Source: Melanocharis versteri
Lineage: Eukaryota; Chordata; Aves; Passeriformes; Melanocharitidae
Direction of reading: 5' to 3'
Assembly: GCA_013397845.1 (NCBI GenBank)
Contig: VZTG01002326.1
Span: 334,184-398,183, forward strand
DNA: 64,000 nt
Shown: piece by piece, positions 26,201-39,100 of the stretch
Numbering within the stretch: the stretch's first letter is position 1
Layout of the letters: the number at the start of each line of letters is the position of its first letter
Position numbers and translations under genes: made by a program
The notes under the pieces: model-generated
Database searches by the model: none
What the model was told of the DNA's origin: nothing
What the model saw: the letters and a program-made list of their open reading frames with translations, nothing else

Positions 26201-29200
26201 GAGAGACGTGTCTATCGGACTTCAAATATCTGGGAGACTGAGAAAAAGAGAGAGAGTAAGGTTTTTCTCCCAGGGAACAAGATAAATTTAAAAGGAATGT
26301 CTTGTCCAAGGACACAGGAAGCATGCCTTATGTTTTGCATAGCATTTTGCTCAGCACTTACAGAATCTCCCACGAAGTCCTGCAGATATTTCTAAAACCT
26401 GAGAAATTTTTGTCCTCTGGGCTTATCTAAACTTTGAACTTTGCCCAGGCTAATCACTGCAGTGCCACTTGCAGGTTATTCCTCATACGTATCATTCCAT
26501 GAGCAGCTGGTGTGTGGCTACAAAATCCTTGCCCAGGTACAAAAAAATTCTATCACACTAAGTGACAGAAGGCCTGAGGGTTCAAAATGTCACCCCCAGC
26601 CAATGATACAAGCAGCAGCTCTCAAGATACTGAGGTGCTTAAAGTAATTGTAGATGTAAGACCAGCTGCCAGATGTTGTGCTTTGAATTATAATTTCGTA
26701 CAGAAAGTGCTCATACCAAGCCATATATTATTCATAATTTGATTTTTTTTTTACAAATTTGTGTGGTTAATTTTTTTCTGTCTTTCAAAGGAAGCCTGAA
26801 AGGCTCATTTTTATATCTGAAAATATACCCAAAGCTTGTGAAGGAAGTCCCTGTCTTCAGGCAGTATAGTGTTGTCTTCTTTCCCATTTTCCACAGTGGT
26901 TCAGTCTTTTCACTTTGATGTGGTCTCTGGCACCTGAAAAGCAAGTAAGCCCTTTTCAGCTCTTATGTGCCAGCATTTCAATACCTCCAGCCACCATCTT
27001 AGTACCTACAGCTGAAATCTAGGGCTAGGGAATAGGCAGAGGAGTGTGAGGGACACCCTGAATAACATTCCTGCACATCCTGACTTCCAATTCTGAAACC
27101 AACAGCACAGCAGTTAACCAGAAATCTTTACCACCAGAGTCAAATAACATCCAAAAAACTAGGATTTACGCACATGTCAGAGACTGATTGCAGCTTGTCA
27201 GACACTCCAGGCTAAGTGATTTTAGAGCAATTTCTTCAATTACCAGTCTTTCTGTTTGTGTGGACCACCATGAGCAGACACCCAGAAACCTCAGGACTCC
27301 AGTAAGGCCTTGGCAAAATATACACACTTGCATATATACATATATGAGCAGGCGCACACACACACACAAGAGAAAAAGGACTGTAATGCCTGTGATTTCC
27401 TACTCTATTGACTGAATTCCTTTTTTGAGACTGGTTAAGCAGACACTGTGCTGGGTGGTTAGTGATTATCATTTTTCTGCAGTGTTAGGGTACTTGACAT
27501 TTTCATCCCCCAGAGACTTCAGATAAAAACAAATAGGTCTACCTGCAGTCCACATCTGATTGCCAGATGGTCTCTTTGCCTATGGAGCTCCTATCTCCAA
27601 GCGAATTCAAATGACCTCACACATACATCTTCAAACATTGCAATCTGACCACAAAAATGTATGGAAAACGCAACATCTGTACATGTCCGCATCTTAAATC
27701 CCTGTTGTTTTGCAAAATATATTGCTTGTCACCCTAAAGTCTAAAGCCTGTTAACGATCTTCAGGGGGAGATATAAATGGTAGCCTATGAATTTAGAGGT
27801 TGTTTGTTGCATTAAACTATTTCGTTTCAGCCAAAGGTCAAAAGATAGAAAAGTATTCATTTGTGTCCACTGAAGCAAACAAATATATCCCCATTAAGTA
27901 CTTCAGACGGTCCCCAGTGCCCAGCTGCGTGTCACTGTGTGCCTTTATGTCGTGTGTATTATTATGCAGCTGATGTGTCCAAGCAGTTAAAACAAACTTG
28001 AGATATTATGAAGCCATCACTAAAAGTTCAGAGCTGTTTTTACCTGTGTAATAAAGGTTTATTGAGCCACACAGCCTGTAAGATTTAGCATTGGTTCAAG
28101 GGAATACCTTGTCATATCAACATCACTGTACTTGTAATTCCAACAAGAGGGTAAACGCAGGTCCACTCAAATGACTGGATGAAAAAAACGGATGGAATAT
28201 CACAAACATTTTCCAAACTGCAACAGACTTCTAGGCCAATTAAATATGGTTAGCTTTGAATGGGAGAGGAAATAGTTTTCTTTGCTGTTAAATGTCAAAA
28301 AAAACATATTTCCTTGGGGCATAAAAACCTAGTTCATTTTCGGAAACTTGCTAAAATTAATCAACCCTGTGTGAACTTTTAACCAAAACAAAACAACATA
28401 AAAAAAAAAAAAAGAAGAAGCATAAATATATATATACAGGGGAATATCAGAAAACTGAAGCGGAAAAAATGGGATTTGAGTTATGTGGTACTTATGTGAG
28501 TAAGAGCTTTTTCTCAAGATGACTTAACCAAACAGCATGGAAAAACATTTGCATTTTATGCTTAGCAGAATATGAAATTGAGGATAAAAAGGGCTGTTTT
28601 ATTGTAACTACAGTTTTTTAAGCTTAAATACAGCCATGAGAAGCCAGGCTGAGACATTTTTTTCATGACAAAGACAGTGTGCAGCATTTACATTTTCAAT
28701 TTGTTTTTTGGTTGGGTTTTTTTGTTTGTTTACGGAGCAAACTTAAGCTTTGGCACCTGAGAACTGTAATTCACCTTCTGCAAAATTCATTAAGATGACT
28801 GGCTACCAAGGAGAAAATGCCACTTTAAGCTGTTTATCCCTTCTACCCTCATGTGACTTCATTTCAAAATGCAAGAAATCACATTTGAAATCCTCCAAAT
28901 AGCAAACCACCCCAAAGTTCAGGCATCCCAGGTTTCCAGCACATATTTAGCTCTTTCGAAGGGATAACCTTCATCACACGGCAAAGTCAATAGTGGCCAT
29001 CAGGAAGTAAAGAAAACATTGGAGAAATTCAGTTAATCTATCCTAGTAGACGAGGTCATGACAGGACCACGTGCATAAATAGCAGAGGTATTATTTTCAG
29101 ATGTAGATGTTCCAAACAGGAATGGACCAGCTGGGGAAGGGCTTCCTTCCAAGTCCCCTAAATAAATGGCGGGTTTTGGCTAAGTAGAGTGTGGGCTGTA

Positions 29201-31689
29201 ATGTCAACCTTTTCTATCACTGTCAGCTCAAGGGGAAGTCAGAGCAAACCTCACACTAAAGACATAAAGAAAATCTCTTCTCTACACCTGAGGGGCAGTA
29301 GTGCAGAATGGCGGAAAGAAATGAGAGAAACTGCTCTTGTATTTGCCTTTGTTTTCATTCTTACTCACTTTTTTGGCCCGAAGAAGAGATAGGTACAAAT
29401 ATTCCACCTGCAGTTTGCAGTGCGACTTTGTCGTACTGAACTTAGATGGGCTCCTTCAGCCTGTGCAAATGAGAACTGTCCATTTGCCTTGCACTTTAAA
29501 TCCTTGATAGTGTAGGGATTAACCACTTACTCTCTAATGTCCCAGAGGGTTTTTCAGTCATTCTGTGTCATCTGGCATTTTAAAGTGTTTGGGCTTAAAT
29601 TCCCTTCATATTCTGGACTTGTAGCAGCAACCCACAACCAAAGCATTTCCGTTCCCTTGAAGCCACTATTGCAAACACTTCTTGCACTGCTTGTCAGATG
29701 TGAAAAGAGGATGATATAATTGAGCCTGCTTTAAAAAAAAATCAAACTGACATAATATTGCTAGTAACTTGACAGCTTTATGTAAAGCCTTCCCCTGAAA
29801 ACCCAAGCTGATCACACTGTTGAAGACAAGCAAAGGTTAGGGAGAAGGTTTAGGCTCTAGGACTCCTAGACTCAGCCTTTCAGAGGTTCGGTCATATTTA
29901 GCTTGCCCTTTGACATGACCCAGGCTTTAACAATAGCTTTGTGGATATGCTAAATGGCCACATCTTGCCAGTTGCTGCCAAATTAATGAGCCCATGTCAT
30001 TTTTAGTTTACAGTTCAGTCATAAAGCAGCCAAGTGGAAAATGAGGCAGGGACCGTTAAGGAGTGTCACGCAAATTTTCAAAGGGTATAGTCCCTAATTC
30101 CTCACTGCCCCTTTCAGAAGTCTCTAATCATTGTTCACTTTCCTCCCCTTGATTTCTTCAGATCCTCTAAAGATCCCCCTCACTGGTCAAAAGAGGCTGG
30201 TCAGAGAAACCAGGTACTGGTAACTCAATGCAGGAGAGCTAAGGAGGAGTAATATGCAACCTGCACTCATGATTCGCACAGAAGTTTAAGCAATCTGAGT
30301 GGTCACCTGAATTCCCCAGCTCTCACTGGGGGCGTACACGCATGAGTGTTGCACAGTTATGCAGAGCATAAGCATATAATAGCTGGAAGGGACAGAAGCC
30401 AAAGGAAGCTTTCACGTTAAAAGAGATTGTTTTGAAGGGAATCTTATCCAGAGAAATGCTTGGAGAAAAGACAAAACCATAAGTTTCTACTGTCTTATAT
30501 TATTTACAGGCAGGAAAACTTAAATCAACAAAACCTAGCATCCCATCTGCACTTTCAGATCTCTTTTCTTGGCCTGTGACTTAATCAAAAACCTAAAACT
30601 CAGTTCAGAGTTGCAAAGCTCTCTGCTTCAATCCTGCACGGATGCATATGTTGTACAAGTGGTTTTACGTGCTTTCAACCTGAAACCACACAAATCTTGC
30701 CAGTTTTCCAGTGTGACTTTGGAATTTTGAGCAGTTCTGCTCTTCCCTGTCTCACTCAGCTCCCACCTGTGGTTTACCTCTTCCTGACAGCTGTACTGGC
30801 ATATTTCCTCATTCTTAACCCATCTATCTTCTGTCCCTATTTCTCACCAGCTGTGGACCTCATTCTGCTATTCCACAGCCTGAACTTCTACCTTGGAAAT
30901 GTCTCAGCTTCTCAAAACCCAACTGTTGGATTTTCCTGTGTGTGGCCTTGCCCAGATGCACAGGATTCCCTCCTTTGCAATTGTCAGGGATCAACGTTCA
31001 CATTATCCTCAGGCAGCCTCCATGGTTCCCTATTCAACTCAAATTTGTCCTTGTTGTTTTTAAAGCCTGCCTCAGACATGCCCCAGGCTCCCTCATTCAA
31101 TTTGTCTCCCTATGTTCCTCTTCTTGCTCTTCCTGATTGTCTAGCACTTGGTTTCCTGTGTCCCTCCAGGAGCTATGCGTATTCCTTGAAATTTTTACTA
31201 GGACCATTCAATTGAACAAAAAATTGTTTTATTTCATGCTGCATTCACACCCTTTTGGCTCAAGTATAGAGGATGAATTTGCTAGCAGTAATATTTGCAG
31301 ATGCAGCAAATTTGAAGAATATAGGTCAGAATATTTTTGGAATATGAATATAAGTATTTGCAGAGAAAGTCAATTCTAGGAGGTACGTTCTTCCAATTGG
31401 GAAGCAGAGCAGTTGTCACATGACCTCTGTGCCCATCCAAAATTTGAAACACATTTCACATTTTAAAAACAGAATTTTCTCACGGAACCTCTTGCAAACC
31501 ATTTACAGACCCTTGGTTAGATTGTGGTGCTGCACCACATGCCCTAAATAGAGAGCAGTTCAAGGCCACACAGGAAGAGCCAAAGAGATTGAGCCTGTCT
31601 AAGAAATAATTCTTCCCCAGGGCTGCTCCCTCTGTGTGGAGGTGAACAGTTGATATTAGCTGGTAGGAACAAAAAGATTTAGGAATACA
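20251..31689. other. Gene-poor A/T-rich interval
   Basis: No protein-coding or RNA gene can be supported. Local features are the inverted repeat at 21,618-21,654, a purine-rich tract at about 26,130-26,260 (GGAAGGAAAGAAG and AGAGAGAGAG runs), a CA-type run near 27,353-27,368, and an A-run followed by TA repeats near 28,398-28,436. A pyrimidine-rich stretch with a 172-codon open frame lies at 30,697-31,215. Around 23,340-23,660 three frames are open at once over about 300 bp, which argues against any one of them being selected. Confidence 0.5.
21618..21654. repeat. Perfect 12-bp inverted repeat with 13-nt loop
   Basis: TTTGGTTGATGA (21,618-21,629) and TCATCAACCAAA (21,643-21,654) are exact reverse complements around the A/T-rich loop AATTATAAATAAG. 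Like the hairpin 3 kb to the left, it has a 13-nt loop, but the arm sequences are unrelated. No function can be assigned from sequence alone. Confidence 0.9.
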
Positions 31690-33150
31690 GAAATCAGTCC
31701 TCAGAATACCCCTGGTTCTCTTGGAGTGCACTTCGGGTCATCCTTCTCTCAACCTGAGCAAGCTTCTCCCAAAAACAGGTATGATCCTGTTCTCCTGCTC
31801 CAGCCAGAAGCCTGTTCCAGCACCACACCCATCTTAATTTAAGGAAATCTCTTCCAGTTCCCAGCCCAGCCTTGTTCATAGCTATTTCAGACACTTGTGT
31901 GTTTCTGATAAGAACACTATTAAGCTGTCATTAAGCTATTTTTCCTTCTTAAATGCCAACCCATGTGGTTGCTTAAGCAGCAAGCAGATCCTCTCAGACT
32001 GCTTCATTGGACTAAGTGCTGTTGAGCAATTTTAGTTTTCTCTTGTAAGATCAGTTCTTGTTCCCCTAAATGTGTTCCAAGCCAGCTCTTCTTGGCCTCT
32101 GTTCCTATTTGAATCCTTCTTCCTGAAACATGGGTGCTCAGAAAAGCCCATTTGATTTCAAGGGCCTTGTTGGTATCTGAGAGATTACCATCAGTCCCTT
32201 TTTATCTAGTGCAAATGCCTCTTTTGGCATATACTGTAACCACACTTGACTTATCCCTTGCTATATCATGCCCATATCGATTTTGTATTCCTATTATTTT
32301 CAAGTGACAATCTTAATTTTTATTGCAAAATCTGTGTTACCTATGAATGATCTTAAAATTTATAATAGTGGCTGTTATCCTATTTTTATTACTTCAAACC
32401 CAACGTAACTCAGGTTTTCACATTATAAATTCTGGCTCAGCACCATACCCTCTCCTTTTGTGCTGATAACAAATGTCATTAAAACTTTTCCACGCTTTCT
32501 TCCAAGCCACTTTCTCTACCATTAATTAAATCCTTAAACAAGTATAGCTCTAGATCAATCTTTGAAGAGCTCTCTCAGTAACCCTTAGCCAATGAGATGC
32601 TCCTTTGGTTGTCTTGTTGATCTTCCACAAGTTGCGATATCTTCTTTACGTAAACTGATAATTTCTTGTGTAAGACCCTGTGATACGTTTTACTGAAGCA
32701 GAGATAAAAGAGATCATTCTTATTTCCTTATTTAGTAATGTAGTTAACAAGGAAAACTCATTCTTTTAGTCTTGCTCGTTTTACCTTTTTCTAACTGAAA
32801 TCCTACTTTTCACTAACTTCTGTGTGTGTAACTATCCTTGTCTTAGAACTGGCATACTGCTGAGGTCAGACTAAAAGGACAAGTTTTCCACCTTGCCACT
32901 TTCCTATTTCCTAAAACATTATGTACAAGATTTGGTCTCCTCTAGGCAAATGCTACCAGATTTGATTTAACTCATTTGTTCAGGATCCCATCACCACAAA
33001 TTGCAGTCTCATCTTTCAGTTCATTAGAGACTCAGGAAGAAGTTATCCCTTCCCAAACACTTTGTGTTCTCTATATAATGTTCCTTCTCAGAAACCGCAA
33101 ATTTCCATGCCCATACCCTCATTCTTAATTATCTGCCCTGATCCTCTGTC
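31690..33150 (-). mobile_element. Second old CR1/L3-like LINE remnant, heavily decayed
   Basis: Read on the minus strand, several blocks follow the order of a CR1-clade element, but none keeps a long frame. On the plus strand these are: a GCTGAGGTCAGACTAAAAGG-like block near 32,860-32,880; a GTAAGACCCTGTGATACGTT block followed by TTACTGAAGCAGAGAT near 32,670-32,707; a TTCTTCCTGAAACATGGGTG block near 32,117-32,136; and an AAGCCTGTTCCAGCACCACA block near 31,809-31,828, which corresponds to the CR1 'CTGGAACAGGCT' segment. The order and spacing fit one insertion in minus orientation rather than separate pieces. Divergence is very high and the ends are approximate. This assignment rests on consensus patterns from memory. 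Confidence 0.55.
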
Positions 33151-36100
33151 AAGAATAAGGTCCTACAGAAAGAGAGGGAAAACTCACAGCTTTTCAGACC
33201 CCATTTAGCCTATGTGGAGGATCCACACCCCTTACTATTTAGCAATACATTGTCACCTTATTCTTTTTTCTTCCTCATCTTCCTTCCTCCCTTTTCATTT
33301 CCTTTTGCATGGGCTCGTCTTTGCCCTCAGCAGTTTTTATTCCACCCCTGTACTTCTGGTGCTGGTACTTGCCTCCTCACTGCCTCTTCAGATCTTGCAC
33401 AGGACCTGAGCACAATGTGCCAACCTCATTCAACAAAACGTGTCCCAATACCTGTGACCACGCGCCATCTCCTCATCTTCCTGGTTTTTCCAAGCCTTTC
33501 AAACAGTCTGGTAAAGTAGAGCATAACTCCTGCAAGCAGGTGCTCTTCAAGGAAGAAGAGCTCTGCTGATTTAACCCCACTGTACAACTGTGAAGACAAT
33601 TACAATCTTCCTTCAATGGCTGCCTTCAAAAGGTATTGTGAGTAATGGACAAACTTGAGACACATTTGGTTCAGTGCATGAGCTTTATCCTGAGAGAAAA
33701 AGAGAGATGAATAATTGGCATAAATAAAACAATAGTAAATTACTCACTCCAGTGTGACCAAGATCTTTCTCTCCCTTTCTCTTTACCTTTCTTTCTTCTT
33801 CTTTCTGTCTTCATTTTTCTTCCAGCTCTGCATTTCTCCATCATTATTGCTGTTCCCTGGATTTCCCTACAGCTGTTAGAAAGCAGCTTAGAACACCATC
33901 TCAGATGCTTCGTTCTGAAGTCGTGGAGGTGTAAGGTCTGCTCTGCCACCTGCTGCAAGATACCAGACTGAAGTCAGTACAGGAAATTGCTGGCACTGGT
34001 TTCAGCTAAACCTCTCCAGTGAGGTGCAGGGAATAGTGGTGTCACTTGAATCCTTCACAGTAGTTATTTCTCCAAACTTATCATAGTCCATGGAGAGAGA
34101 TGGGGGCAAGGAAGGTCAGAGTTGGGCCGCTCGGAAGACAGACAAAACTGCCTTTAGAAAGGTGTCCAGGACCAACAAAAGAGATACTGCAGTACTGCAA
34201 TAGTATCTATGCCAAATAATTTTGATATTATTTGGCAGGAAAGGAATTTATATCACTGCTGAGCTACCAGCTTTCTGTGTACTTCTGTTGCTCTTGTGTC
34301 CTACAGAGAAACTCTCTCTCATCAGTGGCTTAACTTGCCAAAAGGGAGGGCATGTTTTGTTGGCTCTTCCTGCACCACAGCAGAATGAGCAGTGGAGAGC
34401 TGTAGCTCCTTAAACAGTTAGAATTGCCAGAAGAGGAAAAGAAAAGCACAAACCCAAAAATACCACCAGATCTATGTAACAAAATGCTTGGTGAAAGACT
34501 GACATTTTCTTCATTTGAAGCCAAAGACCTCGCTCCCACTGAAGACACCATTCACCACACAGGCCTGTAACCCTGACTAAAGATTTCTTTCCGTGCAGCT
34601 GAATTTTTAGACTATGCACGTATCCAATAGGATGCAAATCTTGGCTTAGACAGTTATAGCTGAAGAATTTGAAAGGCAAATGTATTTCTAATGGCAAAAA
34701 CTCATACTCAAAGTTGCTAAAGAAGTGTTTATTATATTCTAATCTCTCATTTAGTGGGTATTTTATCCCTCACCTTCTGACCTTGGGCACTCTGCACAGC
34801 ATCTCTGAAGCTGCCCCAATTAGTTACTTAGAACGTAGGCTGACATGGTCGAATGGCTTGGCATCTACAGACATTCAGCCATAACCTGAACAGCTAGATT
34901 TGCTTTAATCCCATAAAAAATAGGCAGGAATACAAATGTGCCATATTATCAGCTGAGACAAACTAGCTCTGCATCACTGGGCTCAGTGATGCTGTGCTGA
35001 TTGAATCCCTTGAAGCACTTGGCCTCAATACATCCTAGAGAAACAGTCTTTCAGAAAAATAATCAATGTGAAACAGTGTTGTCATTGGAAAGCCTGGAAC
35101 TGATGCAAGTTAGAATTACTCAAGTTCTTTGGTGTCATACTTAAACACCAGTGCTCGAATGCCAGGGAACTACAGGCCAAAGAATCTGTTCCAAGTTGGA
35201 TTTGGTAAGCACAGGGTTTTGCTTTAAAGCACATTAGTCAGACAAGTTCAGTCAAAAGTCATACGTAAGATTATTAGCTCTTATGGAGGGGTTTTCTCAT
35301 TTGTGTTGGCTCTTCAAACGCTGTGGAAGCTGTACTGAGCAAAACACCGAACAGCTGAAGATGGTTGTGCTGGAGGCGGGCTTTTTCCATGCCTTCCTCA
35401 CTGTGCATCCGCTTGCTATTGGAATCCCACAAGAAAAAATTCCATTCTTACGATCATAGTTTTGAGAAAGCAGTTCTGCAAAAGGGAGGGAAAAATATTA
35501 TGGTGAAGCCTTCTTTTTCCAGCTTCCTTAGTATTAGAGACAATGGACCCCGTGGTGTCTCATATAGTTAAACAAGGGAAGGGAACCAACAGTAATGAAT
35601 AGCATAGCGCACTAAAATAATGTTTCTAATGCTAGGACTCCAAGTTGTGGAATGGTCACTCAGCCTTAAGTCTGCCCCTCGAACATATTGTGAGAAAGCC
35701 CCTAATTCCCTGCTTAATAATCCTGTCACAGAAACACATTCATTGATGAATTAAAACATGATTAAAGGCAAAAAAATACCGTCATGTGAAGCCCTATAGG
35801 TGGCCCTTACAAAACTAATACCTTGGGATCACGTAAGTGTGAGCAACCTGCAGGAGCCGGACAGCTCAGGGAACAGCAGAGGTTCCTCAACAGCATCCTG
35901 AGGCTCCCAGTGACCATAGGACCCACAGCACTGGAAAGGTCCAGAGCAACTCCGAAACTCGGAACTAGTTGGGCTGCTTGTAAAGACCACAGAGGCTGGA
36001 GGACCCTTTGAAAACAGGGCAACCTGTGTAGCCTGGCAGGTGAGTTATCTAGTTGAGTGCCTCACAGATGAGTCTGGCTTACATTAGGTCCTCCACCAAT

Positions 36101-39100
36101 AACCCTGGAATTTCACGTGGGAGTATTGCTCTGTTCCCGTATCCTTCCCTTAGAATGTGTTGTAAAATATGAAACTGTGTGGACACTTTAGTCTGACTGG
36201 GTAAACCTTGTATTTTATGTTCTCATGGCTTTACTCCAAGTGTATCAGAAAGATGGGTTGGAACCTAACTTACTCGAAGTGTAACAGGCAGACTAGGAAA
36301 GACAAGCTATGGCAAATACGTCCTTCCAGGCAGTGAAAGCAAAACAGCTAAATTCGTCTTCCTGCCTCTGACACTATGGCTCTTCTGCTCTTTCCATTTT
36401 ATTTTCATACCTCATATCCCAAGTAACTTTGAAATCAGGTTCATGTTCACATATGACTAATGTATTTTATTGATCTTTTCTCTAGATTGGCCCAAGGCTA
36501 AGCTGCTACTCATAAGCAATACTGTCAGCACTCCAACAAAGATAAAGAGGCAACAAGTACCTCTCAGCTTGAGCTCCCTCTCCCTCTCTCTACTCCACTG
36601 GCAGTCTCAGCTTTCAGCTGTGCGGACCTCCTGAATGGCCTGTGGGCGTCTTTGGGAATGAAGCCCAAGCAACCACTTTGAACATGGCTTAAGCATAGCT
36701 GCCTCTGTGAATTTATTCTGTACCATGCTTTGCTTCTGTATTCAGTTACAAGAATTATTTGGCTCTTAAGACAAAAGAACTTGGAAGATACTTTCATCAT
36801 ATTAATTTTATTTCAAATCATCTGGCTCTAGAACTGGATTTATGCCTCCTACATGCCAATGGCTCTCAAAGTATAGCCGAAGCCAAAGCCACACTTCAGA
36901 GCAAAGTTAAATGTGGGTATGGGTGCATGTGGGTGCATAAAAATGTACGTGTTTTGCCTTTTTTCCCCAGCCTTCTCAGCTAACCGTGATGACAGTACTA
37001 GCAACCCAGAGGCAGGTCAGTGTGCTGCCAAGCAGTGGTCCAGAGCATCTCTTCTCACCAGGTGAAGAGTGGGGTTGTACCATCCAGTTACAACACCTGG
37101 AGCAAATCCTCCTCCCATCCTGAGCAGGGAGTTACATCTTCCTTCAGTCTCTTCAGTCTGTGGCTTAGACCTCTGGCTTGCCTTGTTATTTTTTTTTTCA
37201 CCTACTCTCTAGCTTGCTGCTGATGAATATCGGAAAATTCTGAGTAAGATGCCTTATGCCAGGATTTCACAAACTGCTGTCCAGTCTAACAGAGAAATGG
37301 AGACTGGAAGTGAAACGGTTGGAGGAAGATCCTATAAGAAACATAGAGAGAAAGTGGGGGGTGGGGGACTGAGAGAGAAAGAGAAAGAGTAAGTCCTCTT
37401 TCCCAGTTTTGCAAAGGTCTCTTTTTACCTTTATTTTTATGGGTTAATGAAAAAAAACAGCTGAAGGGAGTTGTTAGAAAATTTGTGTTCCATAAACATG
37501 AGGAAAAAATCCTTTTTTTCCAGTGCTCCCTCTCTGTATCCACTAGTAACCAGTCCTGGTTACAGACCTGAAATTACTGATTAGCATCTTGGACTTGCAC
37601 AAATGCACAATGCACAAATAATACTGTCGGTGTATTCTGAGTAGAGAGAAGTTAATGATTATCATGTTTATAGCTTGAGTTAAAATGAGAAAGCCATAAA
37701 GACAAACTTCTGATAAGGTAATACCCATATCCTAGTGAACTGTGAGTTTTCGACTGGGCACCAAGGTCTCCAGTCTCGTTACTGAGTCACTTGGGCAAGC
37801 TGCTTACGAAGTTGTTTAACCTAGCAGTACTAAATTTGATAAGCGTCTGTAGGACCACTAGCATAACTCCTTGCTTCGGTCAGCTGCTGATGTGCTAGGC
37901 CTCCTCTTGGGTGTGACTCTAAAGGAGCATTATTTTTCCCTTTTGTTTACTTTGAAAATCCAGCAAAGTGTCCAACAAGAAGGCGGCATCTCTAAATTGC
38001 AGTATGCAGCTTGTACGTACATTGGTGCAAACCAAGTGTTTACTTTGGCTCTGTCATGTTGCAGTAGATGGGTCTTTCACCAACAGCACGAGAAATGGAA
38101 GAACCTGCCAAAGTCAGAAAGGGACCTTTGTTTTCAGATCCCAGACCTTCAGCAGTAACCTGTGCCTTTGACTCTAAGACTGCAGTTGGGGTACCCATCT
38201 GCTCTGTAGTGTGTTGCCACAGGTGTAGTCTGTTGTTGTTTCTGGCCTTTTACATATGCTCATCTAAACAACTAAATGAGCATCTTTTTGTTTCATGAAT
38301 GTCAAGCCTGTAATTTACCCTGCAGCTAGAGCTTCATGTAGCAAGAAACTCATGCAAAGAGTTACTGAAGTACAAACAAGGTTTCCCAAAACTTAGCATG
38401 ATCACTCTTGCAGTCACTGGAATTGGATTGGAACTCAAGCCTTGAAACACAGAAGAGGTTGGAGAGATAAGTTCCATTTTCCAGCTAGAAAATAAAACAA
38501 TAATCAGCTGGATGACATCTCCTTTATCACCCTAAAAATTATGGCTAACTGATTAGGATGAATGGTTAAAGACAGTAAAAGAAAAGAGTGAGGAATAGCT
38601 ACAAAGTTCAGATAAAAGGTGTGATTGCATCACACTTTAAGTAGAAATTAAACCCTGTCCCATTTTTGCAAATATTGGCCTGTGTACAGCAAAAGGATGA
38701 AAGCTCTAAACTCCAGTTTAGATACTTGAGAGGTCTCAGAACACTGCAGGAAGCCAAAAGCTGCTGGTGGAATATTCAGTCTTTTTCTGTGTGTTAAATC
38801 TGGAAAGGAAAAAAATCTCGAGTAACATGGAGGTAAAATGGAAAAAGCAAGCATAACTCTTCATTCAGTAGAGCTCTGGAAAAAAAAAGGGACTGCCTTG
38901 GGAGATTATGGGTAAGGACATAGACGAAGCTGTCACATTTTATAAAACAACTATAGAAAGTTTTTCCTAGTGCTGCTTATACTATCATAGCTCTGAGAAA
39001 CAATAATATATTGACTGCATGGGAACCATATGGAATTGTGTATCGAGCTTGTGCTTTGCTGGTCAATGCATTGCAATGAATGGCTGGGTTCGATTAATAT

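Noticed and set aside
30697..31215. 172-codon plus-strand open frame with hydrophobic, membrane-like sequence
   Set aside because: The DNA is pyrimidine-rich, which suppresses stop codons and automatically yields Leu/Phe/Ser/Pro strings. No family resemblance, no exon signals. It is the longest ORF outside the CpG cluster, so a database search would still be reasonable.
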